Source: Planctomycetota bacterium
GTDB taxonomy: Bacteria > Planctomycetota > B15-G4
Direction of reading: 5' to 3'
NCBI GenBank assembly: GCA_021604805.1
Contig: BQJR01000002.1
Location: 890,665 to 954,664, forward strand
DNA length: 64,000 bases
Of this stretch, positions 32,601 through 40,259 are shown one piece after another. Position 1 is the stretch's first letter; every line of letters starts with the position of its first letter. The position numbers and the translations under genes were made by a program. Under the pieces are notes generated by a model that did no database searches, was not told the origin of the DNA, and saw only the letters and a list, made by a program, of their open reading frames with translations.

Positions 32601-33224
32601 TTGGCGGCGGCCGTGTCCGTTGGTTTGGGTTTCGGCCTGCAGGAGATCTTCGCCAACTTCGTGTCGGGCCTGATCATCTTGTTCGAGCGACCGATCCGCG
32701 TGGGCGACACGGTCACGGTGGGCACGATCACGGGCTCGGTGAGTCGCATCCACATGCGCGCCACCACGATCATCACCTGGGACCGCACCGAGCTGATCGT
32801 GCCCAACCGCGAGTTCATCACGAATCAGCTCGTGAACTGGACGCTCTCCGACTCGGTGCTGCGCGTGATCGTGAAGGTCGGCATCGCCTACGGATCCGAC
32901 ACGGCGAAGGCCGAGCAGCTGCTGCACGAGATCGCGCGCGAACACCCCGACGTGCTCACCGACCCCGCCCCGCGCGTGATCTTCACCTCCTTCGGCGACA
33001 GCACGCTCGACTTCGAGCTGCGCATGTTCGTCACCGATCCGGAGTTGTTCCGCACGATCCACCACCCGATCAACAACGCCATCGACCGTCGCTTCAAGGA
33101 GAACGGCATCGAGATCGCCTTCCCGCAGCGCGACTTGCACCTGCGCACGAGCGAGGCGCCGCTCACCGTGATCCGCCCCGAGGACATCCAGCCGCCGCCC
33201 GCCGCCGAACCCGCCGGCGCCTAG
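29622..33224 (+). CDS. Large MscS/MscK-type mechanosensitive channel
   Basis: A 1200-residue inner-membrane channel protein that should release solutes on hypo-osmotic shock. It has a signal peptide (VLALLLALVFVPALAGQ), about 500 residues of periplasmic alpha-helical, coiled-coil-rich sequence, then about 10 or 11 hydrophobic helices. The MscS pore module lies near the C-terminus: WLAAAVSVGLGFGLQEIFAN, FVSGLIILFERPIRVGDTV, then the beta domain TIITWDRTELIVPNREF. The ending EIAFPQRDLHLR matches the channel family. The size and layout recall MscK. The TTG start has a GGAGG site at 29611-29615, spaced six bases, which supports it over later GTG codons. Confidence 0.9.
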   Translation: MAAASNGAVSSRRAARWSTGCVRGVLALLLALVFVPALAGQEDVAEPVEFAGPSVDRVHRGDLEDLLAGLPESAQDPALLDELERLYTEALVFLDESAVARARALDFESQRLEAPGQTKQLQDELASEQEAEALPDTTDYALTELTAALAQAGADSAAARVRVSELQLRAEVRDQRRAELPSELTEARSRVDTLIEELDAPAVDGASAELITARRLRRAAELQAAESHLLALEQEREAAPLGDARLDLERQRAARRRGRAERLEELWLQKVNQAERAAAERAVRDARVAAAAAQHPAVLAVLEEAQRLAERRTGGKGLRTLIERASVSLSILRDRLHALETDKRSVEAKKDAAGLSQQIGLLMVKHRGELANPADHRASIARRSIADAEIDIERIDLEDDQRRNFDINGVVSAALAELSSPPEQPPGQPNDPDAFVPPTPEERARIESAMREALVQQARFRDDLLQDLRSYTALLQQLNAVESQLADKTEAFAAFIDEHVLWVRIADPIYSEIPTLLLKAQASAGELLDTDTWGKILARSSEVLPARAPTLSLKVLLLVLLFASRRGLRRRIADDAYLVARLRTDQFIYTIRTLLATLLLALPTPVLLYFASGMLDVVTSLPASDAATRGLARAAAQGLGHVATVLLVTNLLWATCRPKGLAEAHFRWPSSSLKLLRRHLRWLVPLCLPLVFLFRVMSGDDTSNDASVSLGRLALIAGQLTLLVFAWCVLRPESGVFAPTIEKHPTSWVARLSRLWFGLAVGVPGVLVVMSALGYLYTANQLQARFTDTTYLILVLILLHALLTRWLFVARRRLALAQYRKRRAAAQEKVEGGAGASVSEEFVEDDVDIPSLSEQSETLVQTLLGVTLVLSMGLIWADVLPALGFLDGFALWEHTVDVEQAVAQADGTSNLEVVKQLVPVTLADVIAALVALALTVIAARNLPGLLEIMVLQRLPMQRAGRYAVTTISRYLIVVIGLALMFNAVGIGWSKVQWLAAAVSVGLGFGLQEIFANFVSGLIILFERPIRVGDTVTVGTITGSVSRIHMRATTIITWDRTELIVPNREFITNQLVNWTLSDSVLRVIVKVGIAYGSDTAKAEQLLHEIAREHPDVLTDPAPRVIFTSFGDSTLDFELRMFVTDPELFRTIHHPINNAIDRRFKENGIEIAFPQRDLHLRTSEAPLTVIRPEDIQPPPAAEPAGA

Positions 33225-33306
33225 GTCGGGATGGCCGCGGCGCACCTGCCTGGATAGAGTGGGGGCGATTCGCGCCGACGCGGCGCACCGAGCACCAGGA
33301 GCCTGC

Positions 33307-34050
33307 ATGCGCGCGATTCTGTTGGCCGCCGGACGTGGACGTCGCCTCGAGGCTTCGGGCTGGACGCAACCGAAGTGCCTGCTGACCTTCGGCGAAACCA
33401 CCATCCTGGGCAACATGCTCGACGCCCTCGAGCAGAACGGCGTGCGCGACATCACGCTGGTCGTGGGGTACCAGCAGGAGCTCATCCGCGCTGCCGTGGC
33501 GCCGCGCGACCTGCGCGTCACTTGGGTCGAGAACCCTGACTTCGCCACCACCAACACGATCAACTCCTTGTGGCTCGCGCGCGAGTCGATGGGCGACGAC
33601 TTCCTCTACTTCAACGCCGACGTGCTCTTCGACACCCAAGTCGTGAACCGTCTGCTCGCAGCGCCGGGCAGCCGCTTGGCGATCGACCACAAGAGCTGCG
33701 CCGAAGAAGAAGTGAAGGTCGTGCTCGATGACACCGGCCGCGTGCGCCGCATCGGCAAGAAGCTCGACCCCGCCGAGTGCGCCGGCGAGTTCATCGGCAT
33801 CGGCAAGTTCGAGCGCGCCATGAACGCCGACTTCGTGAAGGCGCTGCGTCGCCACAACGAAGAGCTGGGCAACACGAACCTGTTCTTCGAGGCCGCGGTC
33901 GACGACCTGCTCGCCGACCACGCACTCCTCGAGGTCGACACGAGCGACCTGCCCGCCATCGAGATCGACTTCCCCGAAGACCTCGCCGCCGCGCGCAACG
34001 ACGTCGCGCCCAAGCTGCTCGGCGAGCAACCCGGGGCCGAGGGCGCATGA
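33307..34050 (+). CDS. Sugar/choline nucleotidyltransferase (LicC/MobA-like)
   Basis: A 247-residue nucleotidyltransferase with the NTP-binding start ILLAAGRGRRLEASGWTQPK, the metal-site aspartate in FNADVLFD, and an NTINSLWLA segment resembling phosphocholine cytidylyltransferases. These enzymes make CDP-choline, CDP-glycerol or nucleotide sugars. The next gene overlaps by four bases (ATGA) and resembles CDP-glycerol glycerophosphotransferases, so CDP-glycerol or a related CDP-alcohol is the most sensible product (inference); NDP-sugar synthesis is the alternative. AGGAG at 33297-33301 supports the ATG at 33307. Confidence 0.75.
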   Translation: MRAILLAAGRGRRLEASGWTQPKCLLTFGETTILGNMLDALEQNGVRDITLVVGYQQELIRAAVAPRDLRVTWVENPDFATTNTINSLWLARESMGDDFLYFNADVLFDTQVVNRLLAAPGSRLAIDHKSCAEEEVKVVLDDTGRVRRIGKKLDPAECAGEFIGIGKFERAMNADFVKALRRHNEELGNTNLFFEAAVDDLLADHALLEVDTSDLPAIEIDFPEDLAAARNDVAPKLLGEQPGAEGA

Positions 34051-35138
34051 CCTCGGTGATGTTCCGGGCCAAGCGCCCGATGAACTACGAGATGTTCCGG
34101 CCGTTGCACGCGCATCTGCTCGACGACCCGGCCATGCGCATCACGCTCTACGGCAAGTCTTTCGGGAAGTCGGACAGCAGCCTCTTCGAGCGCGCCGGCG
34201 CGCTGCCCGCCAAGCAGCGCCCCAACTGGATGGCCAAGTTTGCGCGCCCCGACGTGCTCATCTCGGCTGACTTCCTGCTCGCCACGCGGCACGCACGCAC
34301 GAGCGTGCAGATCTTCCACGGCGTCTCGATCAAGAACTACTTCCTCAACGAGAACGTGCACGCCTACGACCACGTGTTCGCCACCGGGCCGTACATGCTC
34401 AAGCGCTACGAGGAGCGCGGCTTCTTCGAGCCCGGCGACCCGAAGCTGAAGCACGTGGGCATCCCGAAAACGGATCGCCTCACCGACGGCACGCTCGACC
34501 GCGCGCGCACGCTCGAGTCGTACGGGCTCGACCCGGCACTACCCACCGTGCTCTACGCGCCGAGCTGGGGCACCGAGTCGTCGCTGGATCAGATGGGCGA
34601 GCAGGTGCTGTCGGCGCTCGCGTCGATGAGCGACATCAACGTGCTCGTGAAGTTGCACGACAACGCCTTCGACCCGCGCGTGGCGCGACGCGATTGGCGT
34701 GCTTTCCTCGACGATCTCGTCGGCCCACGTTTCGCCGCGCCGCAGACCTTCGACGTGATCGTGCCGATGCAGGCCGCCGACCTGATGGTCACCGACATCT
34801 CCTCGGTGGCCTTCGAGTGGTTGCAGGTCGATCGCCCGCTGATCTTCATGACCTTCGACGGCCAGCTCGCGCGCTGGGAGGGCAAAGCCGACCTCGACAC
34901 CTGGGGCCGCCGCATCGGCACCGAGTGCGAGGATCCCGTGAAGTTGCCGCAAGTCGTGGCCGCCGAACTCGCCGACCCCGACCGCCTGGGCGACATCCGC
35001 CGCGCGGCCTGCGCCGACATCTACTTCAACGTGGGCGGCGCCACCCAGGCCGCGATCCGCGAGCTCTACGCGCTGCTCGGGCGGCCGCTTCCGCCGGGTT
35101 CGCGCGTGCCGGCGGCCGCATCGGCGGGGGCTGGCTGA
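34047..35138 (+). CDS. CDP-glycerol glycerophosphotransferase-like (TagB/TagF-like)
   Basis: The 363-residue protein resembles the catalytic domain of teichoic-acid polyol-phosphate transferases. The markers are FHGVSIKNYFLNENVHAYDH, GIPKTDRLTDG, VLYAPSWGTE, LVKLHDNAF and the late VTDISSVAFEWLQVDRP, matching the TagF-type pattern of an HG pair, a tyrosine-rich loop and an SS-F-E motif. No membrane span is seen, as in TagB/TagF monotopic enzymes. Together with the overlapping nucleotidyltransferase it should add polyol-phosphate or similar units to a surface glycan. A true wall teichoic acid is not implied: no TagO/TagA-like gene is visible. Confidence 0.75.
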   Translation: MTSVMFRAKRPMNYEMFRPLHAHLLDDPAMRITLYGKSFGKSDSSLFERAGALPAKQRPNWMAKFARPDVLISADFLLATRHARTSVQIFHGVSIKNYFLNENVHAYDHVFATGPYMLKRYEERGFFEPGDPKLKHVGIPKTDRLTDGTLDRARTLESYGLDPALPTVLYAPSWGTESSLDQMGEQVLSALASMSDINVLVKLHDNAFDPRVARRDWRAFLDDLVGPRFAAPQTFDVIVPMQAADLMVTDISSVAFEWLQVDRPLIFMTFDGQLARWEGKADLDTWGRRIGTECEDPVKLPQVVAAELADPDRLGDIRRAACADIYFNVGGATQAAIRELYALLGRPLPPGSRVPAAASAGAG

Positions 35139-35519
35139 CGCGCGGCTCGGGAGCGCCGGCGAGCCGCACCTCGCGCGGCTCTTCACGCGACGCACATCGT
35201 GGAAAAGCTCTGGAGAAGTCCGCACGCGCGCACGCCGCGCGGCCGCGCATCAAGGTGTTGCGCCGCGAACTCGGCGGTCCCGGAGAATTCGAACACTTCG
35301 GGGACTGAGCGCGTGGAAAGTGCCTCGCGTGGCGTCGCGCTCGTGTGTGAGGGCTCTTCACGCAGGCTTGTCGACGGGCTTGCGGCGCGGCATGGTGAGT
35401 CGTCGCGGCGCTGATTCGGCGCGCGTCGCCGTCGCACCGAGCGCAGCTGCTCCCCGGCGCGCGGCGCGACCCTCGCCGAAGCCCGCTCGCCCCCGCCAGC
35501 TCCCTCGGGACCCCACCTC
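35139..35519. other. 381-base intergenic region before the sulfotransferase
   Basis: No credible coding frame, tRNA or hairpin with a T-tract is seen. Short open stretches exist but lack ribosome-binding sites and recognisable content. The one AT-rich patch, GAGAATTCGAACAC at 35283-35296, recurs exactly at 50749-50762 in another intergenic region. A promoter for the sulfotransferase must lie here, but no clear hexamer pair is visible. Confidence 0.5.
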
Positions 35520-36530
35520 ATGCCCGCCGACGGCAAGCCCACCGCGCCCATCTTCGTCGTGGGGCACCCGCGCTCGGGCACCACCCTCCTTCGCCTGATC
35601 CTCAACGCACACTCACGCATCGTGATCCCGCCCGAGGCGCACATCGCGAGTTTCCTGCGACGGCTCAAGCGCAAGTACGGGGACCTGCGCAGCGACGTCA
35701 CCATGAAGCGCGTGGCCGAGCGCATCGCCGACAAGGAACGCATGCGCGAGTGGGGCTTCCCGCGCGAGCAGATGATCGAAGCGCTCGTGGCGGCGCCGTC
35801 ACGCGACGCGGCGGGACTCTTCCGCGCGCTCATGTCGCTCTGGACCGAGCAGGAGAACAAGCCGCGCTGGGGCGAGAAGACGCCGGGTACGTACCGCTTC
35901 CTGCCCGAGGTCAACGCGTGGTTCCCCGACTGCAAGGTGATCCACATCGTGCGCGACGGCCGCGACGTGGCGATCAGCTGCCTCACGCCGCCCTTCAGCG
36001 ACAACTACGACAAGGGCAACGTGTACGAAGTCGCCGTGCGCTGGCGCCACGCGATCCACGCTTGCCGCAAGGCGCAACGCGACTTCCTCGGAAACGACCG
36101 CTACCTCGAGCTGCGCTACGAGGACCTCACCGACGACGCCGAGACCAAAGTGCGCGAGATCTGCGCCTTCCTCGGCGAGGACTTCGAGCCCGCCATGCTC
36201 GACTTCCACAAGAGCAGTAAGCGCAACGTGGCCCGCGGCGACGCGTCCTTCCATGCACGCACCGCGCAGCAGGTGAACAAAGGTCGCGTGGAGCGCTGGC
36301 GCAGCGAAGCCGACGAAGCCTTCGTGTGCGGCTTCGAAGGTGTGGCCGGCGAGCAGCTGCGCGACTTCGGCTACAGCATGTCGGGCTACACGCCGCCCGG
36401 CGATCAGCGCCTGCGCATCCTGTGGGAAAAGTGGCGCCCGCGTCGGCTGATGCACAACTACAAGCCCGCCGACGGCAGCAGCCCCGACCTGCGCAAAGGT
36501 CAGCGGGTGGATCCGGCGAGCAAGGGCTGA
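35520..36530 (+). CDS. PAPS-dependent sulfotransferase
   Basis: A 336-residue cytosolic-type sulfotransferase that would transfer sulfate from PAPS to a glycan, lipid or peptide. The 5'-phosphosulfate loop is FVVGHPRSGTTLLRLIL at about 12-28; the 3'-phosphate site is the IHIVRDGRDVAIS segment with its arginine and serine. A conserved RYEDL follows, typical of the family. The substrate cannot be told from sequence. It stands 381 bases after the glycerophosphotransferase-like gene and could act on the same surface polymer, though this is inference. Its stop is only three bases from the end of the convergent peptidase gene. Confidence 0.87.
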   Translation: MPADGKPTAPIFVVGHPRSGTTLLRLILNAHSRIVIPPEAHIASFLRRLKRKYGDLRSDVTMKRVAERIADKERMREWGFPREQMIEALVAAPSRDAAGLFRALMSLWTEQENKPRWGEKTPGTYRFLPEVNAWFPDCKVIHIVRDGRDVAISCLTPPFSDNYDKGNVYEVAVRWRHAIHACRKAQRDFLGNDRYLELRYEDLTDDAETKVREICAFLGEDFEPAMLDFHKSSKRNVARGDASFHARTAQQVNKGRVERWRSEADEAFVCGFEGVAGEQLRDFGYSMSGYTPPGDQRLRILWEKWRPRRLMHNYKPADGSSPDLRKGQRVDPASKG

Positions 36531-36533
36531 GCG

Positions 36534-38702
36534 CTACTTCACCTTGAGTTTGAACGCGTACTCGCCGCCCTCGGCGTCGGTGTTGCTGAGCGTGAGACGG
36601 TAGCTGCCGGCGTCCTGCACGAGCAGTTTGGCTTGCGCCGCCTTGGTGCCCTTGGCGTTCACCTTCTTGGGCTTGGTCGCCATGATCTCGGCGCCGTCGC
36701 TCTCGCCCACGTCGGCATCGAGTTCGAAGTCCACGAGGGTTCCCTTGCGACCCTTCACCGAGAGCGTGAGTTGTTGGCCCTCGGCGAGTTGCAGCACGAT
36801 CTCGTGCTCGTCGAGGCTGCCGAGGAACTCGCCGCCGAAGGCCAGCGCCAGGCCTTTCTCGGTGGCGTCGAACTCGATCGAGCGGTCTTCGTCGACACCC
36901 GCGATGCCGTGGCTCATGAAGGCGCCGGTGAGCTGCCCGGCGCGACGCACGGCGAGCTTGGTGTCGTCGGCGAGCAGCTCATCGCAGAGCGCGCGGAACA
37001 CGGCGAAGCTGTAGGCGTCCCAGGCTTCGGTGGCGTTCCCCGGCGTAACGCTCGGGTGCCCGGTCTCCGCGGTGCTCTGCGGCAGGTCGGCGAGGTGCTC
37101 GAAGATCAGCTTGTCGGCCACCTTGCTCTTGAGCGCCTTGCGCGCGCGCCACAGCGCGGAGCCGAGGATGTTGCCGGCCTCGTGTTCCTGAGGCAGGCCG
37201 GTCGAGCCGCCGACCAGGTTCCAGAGGTCGTCTTGCAGGGTGAGTTCGCGACGCAGGTCGCGCAGGCTCGGGCCGGCCACGCCCCAGTCGACCTCGGTGC
37301 CGTGGGCGAGGAGCACTTCGCCCAGCGCGGGGTCCTTGAGGAAGCCGGCGGCGGCGTAGTCGGCGAGCGCTTCGTTGAACGCGCGCGACGGTGTGTCGAG
37401 CGGCGCGTCGCCGAAGGCACCGCCGGCCTTGTCGACCACCATGTGCGTGTACTCGTGGCAAGCGATCGACGGGTCGCGCGAGAAGTCGTCCATCGGGTCG
37501 CCGGTGTTGCCGCTGAACTCACCGAACACGAGGTAGCCGTCGCCGTAGGGGCCGGCGCCGTCCAGGTCGATCGGCGTGTAGTAGGCGTTCAGGTAGCCGT
37601 TGCCGTTGTCGTTGTAGTTCACGAGCGCGGGCACGGAGTAGTCGGCGGGGAAGTCGTTGCCGAAGATCTTCTGCATGAAGGCGCCCATGCGCGACAGCCA
37701 CCAGTAGGTGTTCACGTGGTCGAAGAGCTCCGACTCCACGAGCTGGCCGTTGATCAGCAGCTGACTCATCGGGTCGAACGCGAACAGGTAGTCGGGGCTC
37801 ACGATCTGCAGACCCGTGGCGTCGAGCACCTGCACGTAGCGACCGGTGAGTGAACCCTGTGGCGCGAAGAGCAGGTTGACCGCGTCGGCCGACATGTTGG
37901 GCAGGCCGGTGAGACTGACCTTCTCTTGCTTGGCGGCCTTGATGTTCTTGAACACGCCGCCCTTGCCCGAGCGCGTGCTGAAGCTGAGGTCGTCGTCGCC
38001 GTACTTGAAGGTGCCGGTGCCGTGCACCACGTCTTCGCGCACGCTCAGCAACTCGCCGCTCTGGGCGTCGACCTCGAGCGCGAAGGGGCGGTGGTCCACG
38101 AGCGCCGTGACCTTGTGGATCAGTTGCACGCTGTCTTCGGTGAGGCGCGCGATGGGACGCGAGCTTGCGGGCACTTGCAGGTCGGCGGGGTCGATGTCGG
38201 CGTCGCGGAGCGCGCTCGTGATGGCGTCGGCGGCGCGCACGGTGGCGGGACGGGCGCCGGCGACCTGTGCGCTGAAGGCGCCGTGCGCGAGGGTGACGCG
38301 CTCGTCGTCGTCGAAGCGCACCGTGAGTCCGTGACCTTCGAGCTCGTGACCGCGCACGGTTTGCGGCACGAACACGCGGCGGCCCTGTTCGTCGAGTTCA
38401 CGCGCCTCACCGGCTTGCAGACCGAAGCCGAACCCGAAGGCGGTGCCGTGCCGGTTCACGAAGTCGCGCGCACGTTCGCGTCGTGAATCGCCTTCGGTGC
38501 GCATCTCGCCGCGCACTCGCGAGAGCGCTCCGCCGCGAGTGCGTTCGCGCACCAAAGCCACGCTGTCCTCGGCTTCGAGCATCATGCCGGCCTCGCTTGC
38601 GCGGGCTTCTGCCGTCGCCGGCTGTTGGCGGCGCGCATTCTGGGACCACGCCGTCGGTGCGACGCTCGCAACGAGTGCGAGAACGAGCAGCTGGAAACGC
38701 AT
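36534..38702 (-). CDS. Secreted thermolysin-like metallopeptidase
   Basis: A 722-residue exported zinc peptidase. A signal peptide (QLLVLALVASVAPTAWSQ) is followed by an FTP/PepSY-like propeptide region (about 40-210) that typically inhibits or folds the enzyme. The catalytic domain has the HEYTH motif at 416-420 and the third zinc ligand E444 in FNEALADYAA, the gluzincin arrangement of the thermolysin (M4) and fungalysin (M36) families. The last 110 residues look like a PPC-type beta domain (VLQLAEGQQLTLSVKGR, GSYRLTLSNTD). It would degrade extracellular protein. It converges tightly with the sulfotransferase gene and diverges from a secreted Gly/Pro-rich protein across 169 bases. Confidence 0.88.
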   Translation of the reverse strand: MRFQLLVLALVASVAPTAWSQNARRQQPATAEARASEAGMMLEAEDSVALVRERTRGGALSRVRGEMRTEGDSRRERARDFVNRHGTAFGFGFGLQAGEARELDEQGRRVFVPQTVRGHELEGHGLTVRFDDDERVTLAHGAFSAQVAGARPATVRAADAITSALRDADIDPADLQVPASSRPIARLTEDSVQLIHKVTALVDHRPFALEVDAQSGELLSVREDVVHGTGTFKYGDDDLSFSTRSGKGGVFKNIKAAKQEKVSLTGLPNMSADAVNLLFAPQGSLTGRYVQVLDATGLQIVSPDYLFAFDPMSQLLINGQLVESELFDHVNTYWWLSRMGAFMQKIFGNDFPADYSVPALVNYNDNGNGYLNAYYTPIDLDGAGPYGDGYLVFGEFSGNTGDPMDDFSRDPSIACHEYTHMVVDKAGGAFGDAPLDTPSRAFNEALADYAAAGFLKDPALGEVLLAHGTEVDWGVAGPSLRDLRRELTLQDDLWNLVGGSTGLPQEHEAGNILGSALWRARKALKSKVADKLIFEHLADLPQSTAETGHPSVTPGNATEAWDAYSFAVFRALCDELLADDTKLAVRRAGQLTGAFMSHGIAGVDEDRSIEFDATEKGLALAFGGEFLGSLDEHEIVLQLAEGQQLTLSVKGRKGTLVDFELDADVGESDGAEIMATKPKKVNAKGTKAAQAKLLVQDAGSYRLTLSNTDAEGGEYAFKLKVK

Positions 38703-38756
38703 GAGGCTCTCCGGAACTAGGGATCACGCCCCTCATCGATCCGCGCCCGGGGTGAC

Positions 38757-38786
38757 TTGACCTCCGTGCATATGACACAGCCTTAT
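38757..38786 (+). promoter_or_regulatory. Weak promoter candidate in a divergent gap
   Basis: TTGACC (38757-38762) matches the -35 consensus at five of six bases. Eighteen bases downstream is CCTTAT (38781-38786), a poor -10. It is the best pair on the plus strand in the 169-base region between the peptidase and the Gly/Pro-rich secreted protein. Confidence 0.25.
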
Positions 38787-38871
38787 CGAAGGCGGCTCCC
38801 CCAGATCTCACCCGTCTGTATGGTGACGGGGCACCACCCCTCGTTCACTCTCCCAGTCCGAGGTGTGTCAA

Positions 38872-40206
38872 ATGGGTACCCGAAACCCAGTTGTCTCTTC
38901 GCAGTGTGTTCGTCTCTCCGAGCATGTCGCCGATCCCAGGCGGCGACCGCTCAGCACTCTCCTCGTGGTGCTGCTGCTCGCGCTCAGCACCGGCGTGGCC
39001 AACGCTCAAACCCTGATGGGTTACGGCGGCGGCGGCGTCTACGAGTTCACCGGGCCTCCAGCCGGACCGTGTGGTTATCCCACCGGGCCGATCATCGGTG
39101 GCTTCACGGTTCCCATGCCCTTCATCTGTGCCACGGCAGGGCCCGTGGGAGCACCCGCACCGCTCGGCATCCTCGGCGGCCTCGCGAACAACTCGGCGAC
39201 GGACTCCACCTTCGTCACCGACGGCTTCGTGATCACCGAGTACGCCTTCGGTGGCGGTGTGATCAGGAGCTTCCCGCCGCCCGCCGGATTGGGACCGCTC
39301 ACCGCGATCGCCTATGACCCCGCCGGTGTCCTGTACTGCACCGACGGCGCGCTCGCTCAGGGAATGCTGCCGCCGGCAGCTCCTGGTTGTGCTCCCGGTG
39401 TGGCAGCCACGCCGCCCTGGGGCATCGGTTTGGGCGCTCTGTCGCCGCCTGTCACCGGTCTCACGTGGCATCCACCCACAGGCACCTTGTATGGCATCGA
39501 CGCGGGCGGCACGGTGCTGACCGCGCCTCCCGGTGGACCCTCGGTGGCCGTGTGGGCTGCCGTGCCCGATGCGACCTGCGGCATGCTGGGCGCCTTCGGC
39601 CCACCGCAATCGATCGAGTTCGATCGCGCCACGCCGAGTCCGCTCAGCCCGTCGACCTTCTACCTCACCGATGGTGCCGTGCTCGTGCGCGCACACCTCG
39701 GCGGGGCGCCCGGCGTGCCCACCGGATACACCACCGGCGCCTGCACCGCGCTTCCAGGTCCGCCGGTCAACGGCCTGGCTTTCACGTCGCATCCGGTGAA
39801 CTACGGCACCGGCAGCGATCCCACCGGACTGCTCCCACCGACCTTCATCCACAAGGGACAGTTCTCCACGCCGAGCGGACCCGTGTCCGTGGGCATCGCC
39901 GGAGCAGATCCCACGCCGGGTGGCATGGCGGCGATCTTCTACAACTTCGGCCCGGTTCCCTTCGGTGGTGGACGCGCCTGTCCGCCGATCCCAGGCCTCG
40001 GTGGCAACGGTGTGTTGTTGGGCATCCCGTTCTTCGGTCCCTTCGGACCGGTGCTCCCGATCCCAGGTGGCGCCGCAGCGATCGGCACGGCGGTGCCCCC
40101 GGGTCTGCCCGTGGGCTTCGAAGTGAACATGCAGTGGTTCGTCGCGAAGGGAAGCGGGGGCTTCCAGCTCAGCGACGCGATGTCGATCACGGTGTCGGTG
40201 CCCTGA
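38872..40206 (+). CDS. Secreted Gly/Pro-rich repeat-like protein
   Basis: A 444-residue exported protein of unknown function. A long basic n-region precedes the signal helix (STLLVVLLLALSTGVANAQ). The mature part is very rich in Gly, Pro and Ala with recurring GLTWHPPTGTLYGID- and PVNGLAFTSHP-type beta units, suggesting a degenerate propeller or other beta-repeat surface protein. The last 35 residues (LPVGFEVNMQWFVAKGSGGF) resemble a segment in the N-terminal part of both FG-GAP proteins at 56-63 kb. ATG 38872 has an AGG site nearby; a GTG three codons upstream is possible. Transcription ends at the strong hairpin just downstream. Confidence 0.72.
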   Translation: MGTRNPVVSSQCVRLSEHVADPRRRPLSTLLVVLLLALSTGVANAQTLMGYGGGGVYEFTGPPAGPCGYPTGPIIGGFTVPMPFICATAGPVGAPAPLGILGGLANNSATDSTFVTDGFVITEYAFGGGVIRSFPPPAGLGPLTAIAYDPAGVLYCTDGALAQGMLPPAAPGCAPGVAATPPWGIGLGALSPPVTGLTWHPPTGTLYGIDAGGTVLTAPPGGPSVAVWAAVPDATCGMLGAFGPPQSIEFDRATPSPLSPSTFYLTDGAVLVRAHLGGAPGVPTGYTTGACTALPGPPVNGLAFTSHPVNYGTGSDPTGLLPPTFIHKGQFSTPSGPVSVGIAGADPTPGGMAAIFYNFGPVPFGGGRACPPIPGLGGNGVLLGIPFFGPFGPVLPIPGGAAAIGTAVPPGLPVGFEVNMQWFVAKGSGGFQLSDAMSITVSVP

Positions 40207-40225
40207 TCGCGGCAGCAGCTTGACG

Positions 40226-40258
40226 CGCGCCCGGTAGGCTCACGGCCTGCCGGGCGCG
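40226..40258. terminator. Bidirectional hairpin terminator between convergent genes
   Basis: A 14-bp stem, CGCGCCCGGTAGGC (40226-40239) with GCCTGCCGGGCGCG (40245-40258), has one G-T wobble and a TCACG loop and is followed by TT. It fills the gap between the plus-strand stop at 40204-40206 and the minus-strand stop at 40260-40262. The near-perfect symmetry suits termination from both sides. Confidence 0.65.
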
Positions 40259-40259
40259 T

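Noticed and set aside
29634..33563. A 1309-codon open frame on the minus strand opposite the MscS-type channel
   Set aside because: It mirrors the channel gene in a high-GC region, has biased His/Arg/Gln/Val-rich composition and no recognisable domains; the plus-strand gene is unmistakable.
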